Below the pieces are notes generated by a model, which did not search any database, had not been told where the DNA came from, and saw nothing but the letters and a program-made list of their open reading frames with translations. A DNA stretch of 64,000 nt from Fibrobacter succinogenes (GTDB lineage: Bacteria; Fibrobacterota; Fibrobacteria; Fibrobacterales; Fibrobacteraceae): assembly GCA_902800815.1 (NCBI GenBank), contig CADCGB010000011.1, positions 21,672-85,671 of the forward strand. The letters are read 5' to 3'. Made by a program: the position numbers and the translations under genes. Of this stretch, positions 27,907 through 36,768 are shown one piece after another; the stretch's first letter is position 1, and every line of letters starts with the position of its first letter.

Positions 27907-28448
27907 CAGTGTTTATCCTCCATATTTTCAGATTCAACGGATCCGAGACGCTTCTTCGCGAGAAGCACCGCAGCCACCATCGCAGAGAGCAGCAACAGGC
28001 CAAGGATCTCGAAGAGGACGAAGTAGCCGGGGCCGGTCTGAGCCACGTCGAAGAGGGTCTTGGACGTGAGGGCGACAGAGCCGCGAAGCGTCGTCGTATC
28101 GAACGCGAGCGGGCTACGCACCAGCGCAAAGCCAACGAGGCCAGCGAGCACGATAACCGCAGGGATAATAAAGAGTGACACCTTGTCGAACATCGGAGTC
28201 TTGGAATCGCGGGCACCGTTCAGCACCATGATGACAAACGTAACGAGCATCATGATTGCACCGGCGTAAACCATGACCTGCACGACACCCAGGAACGGGC
28301 TACCGATAAGGCCGTAGATACCGGCGAGCGAGACCATCGAAACGATGAGCGAAAGGCCACCGTAAAGAGGATGACGGCTCAGGAGCACGCATGCAGCGGC
28401 ACCGAGCGTAATCACCGCGAGAATGATGAAATAAATCAGGGCTAACAT
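27906..28448 (-). CDS. nuoJ: NADH-quinone oxidoreductase subunit J
   Basis: 180 residues with five membrane segments, as usual. The conserved segment VVQVMVYAGAIMMLVTFVIM near residues 55-74 holds the family's Tyr/Ala/Gly pattern around the pi-bulge helix. Lies between nuoI and nuoK with one-base overlaps on both sides. Confidence 0.96.
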   Translation of the reverse strand: MLALIYFIILAVITLGAAACVLLSRHPLYGGLSLIVSMVSLAGIYGLIGSPFLGVVQVMVYAGAIMMLVTFVIMVLNGARDSKTPMFDKVSLFIIPAVIVLAGLVGFALVRSPLAFDTTTLRGSVALTSKTLFDVAQTGPGYFVLFEILGLLLLSAMVAAVLLAKKRLGSVESENMEDKH

Positions 28449-29014
28449 TACTTAACCTCCATTCCCCAGACCTTTCTGGCCTCGGCGTTCTTGGTACCGC
28501 CCGGAGCCACCTGGCTCTGTTCGTCGTCCGGGTAATCCTTCGGATCCCAGTTAGTGAGGTCCTCGAGGTGGGCGACAAACTCCTCGCGGGAGCGGTGTTC
28601 AAAGGAAATCTTCTTCGTGTCCATGCGCAACGCATCCACCGGGCAGGCTTCTGCACAGAGGCCGCAGAACACGCAGGTCAGGTGGTCGATGTCGAAGCGC
28701 TTGACCTTCTTCTCGATGCGCGGGTCATCGCTGGCCGTTGCCTCGATAAAGATGCAGTGGGCCGGGCAGGCAGCCGCGCACATGCCGCAGGCGACACAGC
28801 GCGGAGAACCATCGGGGCGCAACATCAGGCGGTGCTTGGCACGATAGGTATTGCGGACTTCCGGCTGGCCTTCCGGGTAAGAAATCGTCGGGAGTTCTTC
28901 GTAGCGGAACAGACCGCGGGCAGCGTGCTTGAGAGTCGTGAACAAGCCACGCAGAGCCTCGAAAATGTAGAGGCGCTCGCCCCAGGTCATGGGTTTCTGT
29001 TTAATAACGCGCAT
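28448..29014 (-). CDS. nuoI: NADH-quinone oxidoreductase subunit I (two [4Fe-4S] clusters)
   Basis: 188 residues. Two ferredoxin-type cluster motifs are seen: CVACGMCAAACPAHCI and CVFCGLCAEACPVDAL, carrying clusters N6a and N6b that pass electrons toward N2 in NuoB. The usual amphipathic N-terminal part (FEALRGLFTTLKHAARGLF) precedes them. Start ATG overlaps the nuoH stop by one base. Confidence 0.97.
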   Translation of the reverse strand: MRVIKQKPMTWGERLYIFEALRGLFTTLKHAARGLFRYEELPTISYPEGQPEVRNTYRAKHRLMLRPDGSPRCVACGMCAAACPAHCIFIEATASDDPRIEKKVKRFDIDHLTCVFCGLCAEACPVDALRMDTKKISFEHRSREEFVAHLEDLTNWDPKDYPDDEQSQVAPGGTKNAEARKVWGMEVK

Positions 29015-30369
29015 TAGTTACCTCCTACAAGCTTCGCGATGACCGCAGTCACCACAAGGTTGATGAGGGCGATATTCAGAATAATCTTCCAGCCGAGGCT
29101 CATCACGTGGTCATAGCGGAAGCGCGGGAGTGTCCAGCGCACCCAGATCCACACCCAGCAGAAGATCACGCTCTTGACCACGAGCACGAGCAGGTGGATG
29201 AGCGCGGTTCCGAGGGCAGTCGAGAGGCTGCCGACGGCGACGCCGCCGATAACCATGGACTGCGGATTGTAGAAGAACCAGGCGAAGAAGGCGAGAATCA
29301 CGAGCACCACGACAGCGGCCCATGCCACAATGTTGTAGAGTTTGTATTCACGCAGGATCTCGAAACGGTTCGTAAGATTCGTCGCAGCGAGCTTCTTGGA
29401 GTAGCGGTGAATCATGTGCAAGAAGGCAAGTGCCAGGAATGCGAGCACGCCGCATAGCACCGTGAGGGAGCCGCCCATGTGGGCCTGCATTGTCTCGGTC
29501 GTGATGAACGGCACCGAGTAGCCACCCAGGAAGAGTGTTGCAATAAGGAAGCTGTTGATGCAGATGTGCGAGTATTCACCCATGTAGAACAGGCCGAACT
29601 GCATGGCGCCGTATTCGGTATGGTAACCGGCGACCAGTTCGGGCTCGCCTTCGGCGACGTCGAACGGGGCGCGGCCGGTTTCGGCGATACTTGCAATCAG
29701 GAAGCAGAAGAACGCCACCGGCTGGGCAACGATACCCCAAACGTGGTGTTCCTGCCAGCTAACGATATCGGTCAGGTTGAAGGAACCCGCGAGGAGCAGG
29801 ATGCCCATCATAGAGAGGCCGAGGCACACTTCGTAACTGATGGTCATGGAACTCGTACGCAGCGCACCGAGGAAGCTGTACTTGGACTTGGAAGCCCAAC
29901 CGGCCAATACGGCGCCAAACGCGGAGAGCGAACTGAAACCGAACAGCAGGAGCACACCCACGTCGGAATCGATGATGGAGCCCGGGATGCGGACCATCTG
30001 GCCGCCCCATTCGAACACCATCGGGCCAAACCACGGAATCACGCAGGGGCTCAGGAACACGATGGCAAACGGGATTGCCGGAGCCACGTAGTAGAGCACC
30101 TTGTTCACGCCCGCGGGGGCGAACATTTCCTTGAAGAACAGCTTGGTACCGTCGCACATGTTCTGTACGTAACCGAGCAAGCGGATCTTGCCGAAGTACG
30201 GAATCTTGATGTACGAGCGGTTCGGGCCCTGACGGTCCTGCATGAAGCCCGCACCACGACGTTCCATCGGGATAAGGAGAAGGATATACAGCACCGGCAC
30301 GAAGCAGAAGGCGAACTTCGCAATCGTGATGAGCCATTCTATCCAGGTTTTGGATTCAATAATATCCAT
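29014..30369 (-). CDS. nuoH: NADH-quinone oxidoreductase subunit H, enlarged
   Basis: 451 residues against about 325-350 in most bacteria. This subunit forms the quinone-binding chamber where the two arms meet. Family motifs: ERRGAGFMQDRQGPNRSY, IAETGRAPFDVAEGEPELVAGYHTEY (shown in two parts: IAETGRAPFDVAEGE, PELVAGYHTEY) and near the end WVRWTLPRFRYDHVM. Between residues about 295 and 395 there is an insertion with at least two extra hydrophobic segments and a charged loop (HRYSKKLAATNLTNRFEI). One-base overlaps with nuoG and nuoI. Confidence 0.95.
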   Translation of the reverse strand: MDIIESKTWIEWLITIAKFAFCFVPVLYILLLIPMERRGAGFMQDRQGPNRSYIKIPYFGKIRLLGYVQNMCDGTKLFFKEMFAPAGVNKVLYYVAPAIPFAIVFLSPCVIPWFGPMVFEWGGQMVRIPGSIIDSDVGVLLLFGFSSLSAFGAVLAGWASKSKYSFLGALRTSSMTISYEVCLGLSMMGILLLAGSFNLTDIVSWQEHHVWGIVAQPVAFFCFLIASIAETGRAPFDVAEGEPELVAGYHTEYGAMQFGLFYMGEYSHICINSFLIATLFLGGYSVPFITTETMQAHMGGSLTVLCGVLAFLALAFLHMIHRYSKKLAATNLTNRFEILREYKLYNIVAWAAVVVLVILAFFAWFFYNPQSMVIGGVAVGSLSTALGTALIHLLVLVVKSVIFCWVWIWVRWTLPRFRYDHVMSLGWKIILNIALINLVVTAVIAKLVGGN

Positions 30370-31961
30370 TATGCTTCACCTCCTTCGAGGAGTTTGCCTG
30401 TACTCTTGATCGCATCGTACGTGAGCCCGGCGAGGACCGGCGCATACTCGCCCGCCTTCTTGAAGGCGTCGGCTGCGGCCTCGAACTTGGAACCGGCCAT
30501 GTAAGATACCACCTGGTAGGCAGCCCAGAGATTCTCGTCGGGGCAAACCGGGCAGGCGTTCAGTTTCTGCAGCATGTTGAGGCTGTTCACCATCGTGCCC
30601 TGGACTTCGCTCCAGTGGCGGACACCCATCGCGATGGTCGCCTTCTTCGCGGTCGCATCGTCGAACGGGGTAATGGCGACGCGGCAGTTGATCTTCTCGA
30701 GAACACCAGCCGCAGCCGGGTCCTCGCCGAACAGGTCAGCGTTCACCGTCACGAGGGTCTCAAATTCGGAGGCGCGCTTCATGAAGTCAGCCACATCGGC
30801 AAAGCCCAGGAGCTTCATGCCGGCGCGGTTCGCCACCGGGTCACCGCTCTTCGCGATACCGTCGGGAGCGTCAACCTTCAGGAGGGAGCCGCCGAAGATT
30901 TCTGCGCGGTCACCCAGTTTTTCCTTGAGCATGCGGATTGCGGCGAGGTCTTCCAGCGTGCAGGTACCGCCCGCAACGATGGCAATCTTGCCATTCCCAA
31001 ATGCAGGAGTATGCACTTCCATAGACGGGAGACGGTTCTTGTCGAATTCCTGGAACGCGAGGCGGCTCGTGTTAGAGAGCCAGCTGCGGTTCACCACCGG
31101 GTTGCAGCGCGGCATCACGCGGTAGATGTGGCCGTCAGCATAGTCGAGCCAGATATTCGCGCCGAGGGAATCGTCCATCGAGACCGTCGGCGTGTGAGAA
31201 AGGAGCCATACGCGCTTCTGGAAGCGGAAGTACTTCGCTGTCATCGCACCCACGGGGCACACGTCCGTCACGCACAGGTCGTATTCGTGATCGAGCTTTT
31301 CGCCCGGGAACGTGGTGATGTAGGTGTGGTCGGCACGGCCGGCGAGCTGCAGCTGTTCGGAACCGGCGATGCTACGCATAAAGCGCACGCAACGGTCGCA
31401 CTGCACGCAGCGTTCTTCGTCGAGCAACACACGGGGGCCAAGGTCCACGTGCTTGCCGCCACGGAGCTGGCCCTTCGCATCGATAAACTGATGCTCCGGA
31501 TTGCCGTGGTAGTTCTTGCCGTATTCGGGGCGCATGCGGGATTCGTTCTGACCCGCTTCCATGTAGTTCTCTTGCAGGGTGCACTCGCCCGCCTTGTCGC
31601 AGATGGGGCAATCGAGCGGGTGGTTCACCAGCATAAATTCCTGGGTGGCCTTGCGGGCGTTCTTCACGCGGGCACTGGATGCCGGCGTGTAGATTTTCAT
31701 ACCCGGAGAAACCGGCGTGTAGCATGCAATCACAAGCATGCGGCCACGCGGGCCTTCCTGTTCCACCAGGCACTGGCGGCAGTTACCCGATACCGGGAGG
31801 TAAGGATGGTAACATACGTGAGGAGTTTCAATCCCGACAGCCTTGAGGGCCTCGAGGAGGTTCGTATCGCCAGGAACCATCACCGGCTTGTCGTCCACGA
31901 AGATTTCCACCTTCGGGCTGTTCTCGGTCGGGAGTTTCGGCATGTTGTAGTAGTTACTCAT
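30369..31961 (-). CDS. nuoG: NADH-quinone oxidoreductase subunit G, short form
   Basis: 530 residues from the ATG at 31961, four codon-lengths or less from the nuoF stop; the longer open frame upstream lies inside nuoF. Iron-sulfur ligands are visible: the [2Fe-2S] part CYHPYLPVSGNCRQC, then HPLDCPICDKAGEC and ERCVQCDRCVRFMRS with VCPVGA. The segment TPTVSMDDSLGANIWLDYA replaces the Cys-containing stretch that carries the extra N7 cluster in E. coli, so N7 is absent, as in mitochondrial complex I. The molybdopterin-type domain is cut down (E. coli NuoG is about 900 residues). Confidence 0.94.
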   Translation of the reverse strand: MSNYYNMPKLPTENSPKVEIFVDDKPVMVPGDTNLLEALKAVGIETPHVCYHPYLPVSGNCRQCLVEQEGPRGRMLVIACYTPVSPGMKIYTPASSARVKNARKATQEFMLVNHPLDCPICDKAGECTLQENYMEAGQNESRMRPEYGKNYHGNPEHQFIDAKGQLRGGKHVDLGPRVLLDEERCVQCDRCVRFMRSIAGSEQLQLAGRADHTYITTFPGEKLDHEYDLCVTDVCPVGAMTAKYFRFQKRVWLLSHTPTVSMDDSLGANIWLDYADGHIYRVMPRCNPVVNRSWLSNTSRLAFQEFDKNRLPSMEVHTPAFGNGKIAIVAGGTCTLEDLAAIRMLKEKLGDRAEIFGGSLLKVDAPDGIAKSGDPVANRAGMKLLGFADVADFMKRASEFETLVTVNADLFGEDPAAAGVLEKINCRVAITPFDDATAKKATIAMGVRHWSEVQGTMVNSLNMLQKLNACPVCPDENLWAAYQVVSYMAGSKFEAAADAFKKAGEYAPVLAGLTYDAIKSTGKLLEGGEA

Positions 31962-31965
31962 ATTA

Positions 31966-33273
31966 TTACCAGAAAATTCCAGGACGATAGTTTTCCTGAA
32001 CACGCGGCTTGGCGTGGTCGGGGTTCTTTGCAATCAGTTCGTCAAAGTCCTCGCGGAACTTTGCGGTGTAGCTGCTCACGGGGCCACCGAGCGAAATGGA
32101 GAGCGGGCAAATCGTCACGCCGCCAAATCCGCCAGAAAGGCTCTGCATCAGTTCCACGTCGCCATCGTGACCCTTGCCTTCCACAATCTGGTTCAGAATG
32201 CGGTGCAACAGGCCCGTACCCTCGCGGCACGGAGTGCACTGGCCGCAGGATTCGTGGCTGTAGAAGTTGCCAAGCACGTTCAGGAGTTCCGCCATGTTGT
32301 GCGTATCGTTAATCACGATCATGGCGCCCGAACCGAACATCGTCTTCATCGAGGCGAGGCATTCGTAGTCCATCGTGGCTACGGCGCATTCGCCCGCGTT
32401 CAGCGGAGCACAGGAAGAACCGCCCGGCAACACAGCCTTCAGGTTCCCGCCCACGATACCGCCGGCATATTCATTAATCATCGTCATCATCGGGGTTCCG
32501 AGAGGAGCCTCGTACACGCCCGGATTCTTCACGTCACCCGAGATGCAGAACACCTTCGTTCCACCGGCACGGGGCGTACCCATCTTGGCATATTCGCTCG
32601 GGTCGTGCTGCAGGATCCACGGGAGAGCCATGATGGTTTCCACGTTGTTCACGCAGGTCGGGGACTTCCAGGCGCCGCTCACCGCCGGGAAAGGCGGCTT
32701 CAGGCGGGGCTGACCCTTCTGACCTTCGAGCGAGTTAATCAAAGCAGTTTCTTCACCGCAGATGTAGGCGCCAGCACCACGATGCACGAAGATATCAAAG
32801 CAGAACTTGGTGCCCATGATATTCTCGCCGAGGTAACCGGCAGCGTATGCCTGGTTCAAGGCCTTGTTGATGCTCTCGATGCAGGGCAGGAATTCGCCAC
32901 GGCAGTAGATGTATGCCGCGCGGCTACCGAGCGCCCATGCTGCGATAATCAGGCCTTCGATAAGACGGTGCGGATCTTCCATCATCAGGAAGTGGTCCTT
33001 GAACGTACCGCCTTCGCCTTCGTCAGCGTTCACCACGATGTACACGGGCTTGCCGGAATTGCGGGGCACGAAGCTCCACTTCATGCCCGTCGGGAAGCCA
33101 GCACCGCCACGACCGCGGAGGTTGGAACGTTGTACGTAGTCGATGAGCTCGAACTGGCTCATGTTGAACAGGCGTTCCGAAATGTTAGCGTAGCCGCCCA
33201 GCTTCTTGTAGACTTCGATGTCCTGGGCACCCTTGCCGAAATTCGCTGTACAAACTTTTACACATTCAGCCAT
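31966..33273 (-). CDS. nuoF: NADH-quinone oxidoreductase subunit F (FMN and NADH binding)
   Basis: 435 residues, normal length. Entry point of electrons from NADH. The NADH/FMN-binding motifs are clear: LRGRGGAGFPTGMKWSF and VNADEGEGGTFKDHFLM, GAGAYICGEETALINSLEG, and the [4Fe-4S] N3 ligands in ESCGQCTPCREGT plus a later Cys in VTICPLS. Two bases separate it from nuoE. Confidence 0.97.
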   Translation of the reverse strand: MAECVKVCTANFGKGAQDIEVYKKLGGYANISERLFNMSQFELIDYVQRSNLRGRGGAGFPTGMKWSFVPRNSGKPVYIVVNADEGEGGTFKDHFLMMEDPHRLIEGLIIAAWALGSRAAYIYCRGEFLPCIESINKALNQAYAAGYLGENIMGTKFCFDIFVHRGAGAYICGEETALINSLEGQKGQPRLKPPFPAVSGAWKSPTCVNNVETIMALPWILQHDPSEYAKMGTPRAGGTKVFCISGDVKNPGVYEAPLGTPMMTMINEYAGGIVGGNLKAVLPGGSSCAPLNAGECAVATMDYECLASMKTMFGSGAMIVINDTHNMAELLNVLGNFYSHESCGQCTPCREGTGLLHRILNQIVEGKGHDGDVELMQSLSGGFGGVTICPLSISLGGPVSSYTAKFREDFDELIAKNPDHAKPRVQENYRPGIFW

Positions 33274-33275
33274 AA

Positions 33276-34337
33276 TTACTTAGCCTCCTCGACCGGAGCC
33301 GGCTTCTGGGTGGTTACGGCCTCGTTAGAAGGCTTGGCCGTACGTTCGCCGGAAGTGGCAATCATGCGGTACACGTCGCCGACCTTGCCGGCAGCGTCCA
33401 CGAACGCCTTGTCCTTCACGCCGGGCTCGCCCACCGCAACCCAAGAAGAGCCGTTCTTCTTTTCCACCACGATCTTCGTGAATTCGGGAGCGCCCTTCCA
33501 TGTGAGGGTGGCACCCGTCTCATCGGCTTCGGCCTTCACGTTCAACACCGGAGAAGGCGGAGCGTAGTCGGCAACCTGCGGCTTGGCAGTTGCGCCCGGA
33601 GCACCGGGGTGACCACAGTGACCCTTCACCACACCGCCAAGCACGTCGTGCTTCGGCACGTTGTTCGCGTGAGCCTTGCACCAGTCGATAATGCGGTCGA
33701 TGCTTGCTTCGGTAAGAGTCGTGCCGCGCTTCATCTTGAGCTGACCGTCGACCACATCGGTCGCAAAGTCGTCATTCACCAGCATCATCGGGCCGTTGCC
33801 GCAGCTACCGAGGCATTCCACCTGGAGCACGGTAAACATGCCGTCGGGAGTCGTCTCGCCACTCTTAATACCAAGCTTGTTTTCCACATACTTGATGAGC
33901 GGCTGAGCGCCCTTGATAGAGCAGCTGATGTTGCGGCAGAACTGCAACAGGAACTTGCCCTTGGGGGCGTGGTTATACATGGTATAGAACGTCGCAACAC
34001 CGAGCGCATGGGCCGGAGCGCAACCGCAAACGTTGGCCGCCCAGCGGATGCCTTCCGTCGGCACCCAGCCGAACACGCCCTGCACGAGCCACAGCACTTC
34101 GAGGAGTGCACCCTGGCCCACCGGGTAACGGCTGAGCAGGTCCGCGCAGCGTTCCTTGATTTCGGGAGTATCGAGTTTCGCAAGCACTTCCTTCGGGGCA
34201 GGCTGCGGAACAGGCTTGTTCACGTAGCCAAAAGTCTGACCCGGATCCGGAAGAGCCGCAATAGCTTCGCTCGGACCATCAAACTTCAAATGGTTGTTCG
34301 AAACGAACTGGACTGCACCTTGAATATGTTCTCTCAT
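33276..34337 (-). CDS. nuoE: NADH-quinone oxidoreductase subunit E fused to a fibronectin type III domain
   Basis: 353 residues, about twice the usual 160-170. Residues 1-50 are an unassigned N-terminal part. Residues 52-240 are the thioredoxin-like NuoE with [2Fe-2S] ligands Cys134 and Cys139 (CRNISC) and Cys175 and Cys179 (CLGSC). After a short Gly/Pro linker, residues 260-343 have a fibronectin type III pattern: PSPVLNVKAEADETGATLTW, a central beta strand with VVEKKNGSSW, and VYRMIATSGERTAKPSNEAV. FN3 domains are normally extracellular, so this is unusual on a cytoplasmic subunit. The start overlaps the nuoD stop by 4 bases. Confidence 0.93.
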   Translation of the reverse strand: MREHIQGAVQFVSNNHLKFDGPSEAIAALPDPGQTFGYVNKPVPQPAPKEVLAKLDTPEIKERCADLLSRYPVGQGALLEVLWLVQGVFGWVPTEGIRWAANVCGCAPAHALGVATFYTMYNHAPKGKFLLQFCRNISCSIKGAQPLIKYVENKLGIKSGETTPDGMFTVLQVECLGSCGNGPMMLVNDDFATDVVDGQLKMKRGTTLTEASIDRIIDWCKAHANNVPKHDVLGGVVKGHCGHPGAPGATAKPQVADYAPPSPVLNVKAEADETGATLTWKGAPEFTKIVVEKKNGSSWVAVGEPGVKDKAFVDAAGKVGDVYRMIATSGERTAKPSNEAVTTQKPAPVEEAK

Positions 34338-35527
34338 CGGTCAAGTTCTCCAGCGATAATGTTGAGGCCCGAAAGTACGGCCATGGAGTCGGCAAGCTGG
34401 CCACCTTCCACAAGTTCGTGGAATGCGGCAAACTGCGTGAGGCAGGGCGGGCGCACCTTAATGCGGTACGGATGGCCCGAGCCGTCAGAAACAATCGTGA
34501 AGCCGAGTTCGCCATTCGCGCACTCGCTCCCGCAGTAGTATTCGCCTTCCGGCACGCGGATGCCTTCGTACACGCTCTTGAAGCGCCCGATAAGGCCTTC
34601 CATGTCCTGGTAGGCAAGCTTGTGCGCCGGCACGCGAATGCGTGGGTCGACGATGTCGACCGGCCCTGGCGTAAGGCGCTTCAGGGCCTGGCGCACGATC
34701 TTCACGGATTCCTCGATTTCGGCGAGACGCACTTGCAGGCGGTCATTGCAGTCGCCCTGCGTGCCAACCACGACTTCCCAGTCGTAGGTCTCGTAATCGT
34801 AGTAGGGTTCATCCTTGCGCAGATCACTTGCGACACCCGAGGCGCGCAGGCACGGGCCCGTCCAGCCGTAACTGATGGCGCGTTCTGCACTAATCTTGCC
34901 GATGCCTACCGTACGGTCCAGGAAGATGCGGTTACGGTCGAGGCACGCGTGCAGGTCCTTCAGGGCCTTCTCGGTAGAATCGAGGGCGGCGAGCACATCC
35001 TGTTCAAAGCCTTCGTAACTATCGCGGTAGAGGCCGCCAATGCGGGCAAAGCTGTTGGTAAGGCGTGCACCCGTGAGCTTTTCCCAGATGCACATGATTT
35101 CTTCACGCGGGTTGAACGCGTACATGAACGGGGTCGTACCGCCCAGGTCCTGGAATGCGGCAGCGACGCACACGAAGTGGTCGTTGATACGGCTAAGTTC
35201 GTTCACAATCACGCGGAGCACCTTCGTGCGTTCCGGGAGTTCCACACCGAACATGTTTTCTACAGCGCGGCAGTACGCGATGTTGTTCATGATGGCCGAG
35301 CAGTAGTTGAGACGGTCGGTATACGGGACCACCTGCTGCCAGGTGCCGCGTTCCACCATCTTCTCGAACCCGCGGTGCAGGTATCCGATCTCTTCCACGC
35401 TCGCGACAATCGTTTCGCCATCCATGGCGGCCATAAAGCGCAAGCAGCCGTGAGTGGCCGGGTGGCTCGGGCCCACGTTCAGGGGCATCAGGTTAAGCTT
35501 TTCGCCATTCTTATCCAGTACAATCAT
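34334..35527 (-). CDS. nuoD: NADH-quinone oxidoreductase subunit D
   Basis: 397 residues, normal length. The 49-kDa-type subunit that lines the quinone site next to NuoB. Family motifs: NVGPSHPATHGCLRFM near the N-terminus, IGYLHRGFEKMVERGTW, and the C-terminal RIKVRPPCLTQF and DSMAVLSGLNIIAGELDR. Starts within the nuoC stop (4-base overlap). Confidence 0.97.
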   Translation of the reverse strand: MIVLDKNGEKLNLMPLNVGPSHPATHGCLRFMAAMDGETIVASVEEIGYLHRGFEKMVERGTWQQVVPYTDRLNYCSAIMNNIAYCRAVENMFGVELPERTKVLRVIVNELSRINDHFVCVAAAFQDLGGTTPFMYAFNPREEIMCIWEKLTGARLTNSFARIGGLYRDSYEGFEQDVLAALDSTEKALKDLHACLDRNRIFLDRTVGIGKISAERAISYGWTGPCLRASGVASDLRKDEPYYDYETYDWEVVVGTQGDCNDRLQVRLAEIEESVKIVRQALKRLTPGPVDIVDPRIRVPAHKLAYQDMEGLIGRFKSVYEGIRVPEGEYYCGSECANGELGFTIVSDGSGHPYRIKVRPPCLTQFAAFHELVEGGQLADSMAVLSGLNIIAGELDR

Positions 35528-36126
35528 GCCTTGACACTCCCTTCCAAGAATTCGTTATCGTTAGGCTCCACTTCCTTGCTGCGCTGCAAGACCCTGTAGC
35601 CGAGTTCTTCCAGGCGCTTTTCGAGGGTGGGGAGCAGGTAGTCGTTCGTCGAAAGCCACTGGCGCTTCTGGGCAGGGTAATCCTTGCGGAGCGGGTGACC
35701 GACAAATTCAACGTGGTTCAACAGGCGGCGGAGGTCCGGGTGGCCCTCGAACACAATCCCGAACTGGTCGTAGACTTCGCGTTCGTACCAGTTGGCGTTC
35801 GCATACAGGTCGCTAATCGTCGGGACCTTCAGGGAGTCCTCCCCGACCAGCACCTTGAGACGCACGCGCACGCACGGGGCGGCGACAGTCTTGAACGAGT
35901 AAGAGACAGCGAAACGCGGACCCTCGTGGTTCGGGTAGGTCAGGTAGTCGATGCCCGCGATATCCACGAGCATGTCGAACTTGGCGTCGGCGCCATCCTT
36001 GAGGAACTCAACCGCATTGTGCAGGTAGGCGGCGCTCACCACGGCGGTAACGCCCCACTTGTCGAGCGTCTCGCGCTTTGCGCCAAACTTTTCTTCTAGG
36101 CAAGCGAAGATTTCTTCAGCAGTCAT
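35524..36126 (-). CDS. nuoC: NADH-quinone oxidoreductase subunit C
   Basis: 200 residues, 30-kDa-type subunit of the peripheral arm. The signature segment YEREVYDQFGIVFEGHPDLR followed by GHPLRKDYP is clear. NuoC and NuoD are separate genes here, not fused as in E. coli. Six bases separate it from nuoB. Confidence 0.97.
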   Translation of the reverse strand: MTAEEIFACLEEKFGAKRETLDKWGVTAVVSAAYLHNAVEFLKDGADAKFDMLVDIAGIDYLTYPNHEGPRFAVSYSFKTVAAPCVRVRLKVLVGEDSLKVPTISDLYANANWYEREVYDQFGIVFEGHPDLRRLLNHVEFVGHPLRKDYPAQKRQWLSTNDYLLPTLEKRLEELGYRVLQRSKEVEPNDNEFLEGSVKA

Positions 36127-36132
36127 TATCTT

Positions 36133-36768
36133 CTACTCCTTCCAGAATTGTGCTTTCTTAACAAGGTTCTGTTCTTTTTCAACGACGAAGTCCTTGAGCT
36201 CGGCAACCTTCTCGTGGGCAAATTCCTGAGCCTGGGCCTTGGCCTCGGCAGTCTTCGCCTTGATCATCTCGAGCTGGTCCTTGACCTGTTCGGCACGCTG
36301 CTTCATGAACGATTCGTCCTTGATCTTCTTCTGCAGGTCAAACATGGCATCGAAGAACGCTTCCGGACGGCTGGGGCAGCCACCGATATACACGTCCACC
36401 GGGATAATGTGGTCAATGCCCGGAACCGTGCAGTAGCAGTCGTAAAAACCGCCCGAGCAGGCGCACGCACCCATCGCGATAACCCAGCGCGGTTCAGCCA
36501 TCTGCTCGTAGATACGCTTCAGAATCGGAGCCTGCTTGTAGGTGATCGTGCCAGCGACCAAAAGCACGTCGGACTGGCGGGGCGTAAAACGCACATACTC
36601 TGAACCGATACGAGAAAGGTCGTAGCGGCCCACTTCCGTACTCATGAACTCGATTGCACAACACGCCGTACCGTAGGGGAACGGCCACAGGGAATTGGTA
36701 CGGCCCCAATTGACTAAAAAGTCAAGGGAGGTCGTTATGATATTCGGCTTTTCTGCCTCATTACCCAT
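36133..36768 (-). CDS. nuoB: NADH-quinone oxidoreductase subunit B with charged C-terminal tail
   Basis: 211 residues. Cluster N2 ligands are Cys36 and Cys37 (GTACCAIEFM), Cys102 (GACACSGG) and Cys131 (GGCPSRPEA), with the same spacings (65 and 29) as E. coli NuoB. Residues 150-211 are an added helical tail rich in Lys, Glu, Ala and Gln that looks like a coiled coil. It is the first gene of the operon; the ATG at 36768 has GAGGTAA upstream. No nuoA lies in front of it. Confidence 0.96.
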   Translation of the reverse strand: MGNEAEKPNIITTSLDFLVNWGRTNSLWPFPYGTACCAIEFMSTEVGRYDLSRIGSEYVRFTPRQSDVLLVAGTITYKQAPILKRIYEQMAEPRWVIAMGACACSGGFYDCYCTVPGIDHIIPVDVYIGGCPSRPEAFFDAMFDLQKKIKDESFMKQRAEQVKDQLEMIKAKTAEAKAQAQEFAHEKVAELKDFVVEKEQNLVKKAQFWKE

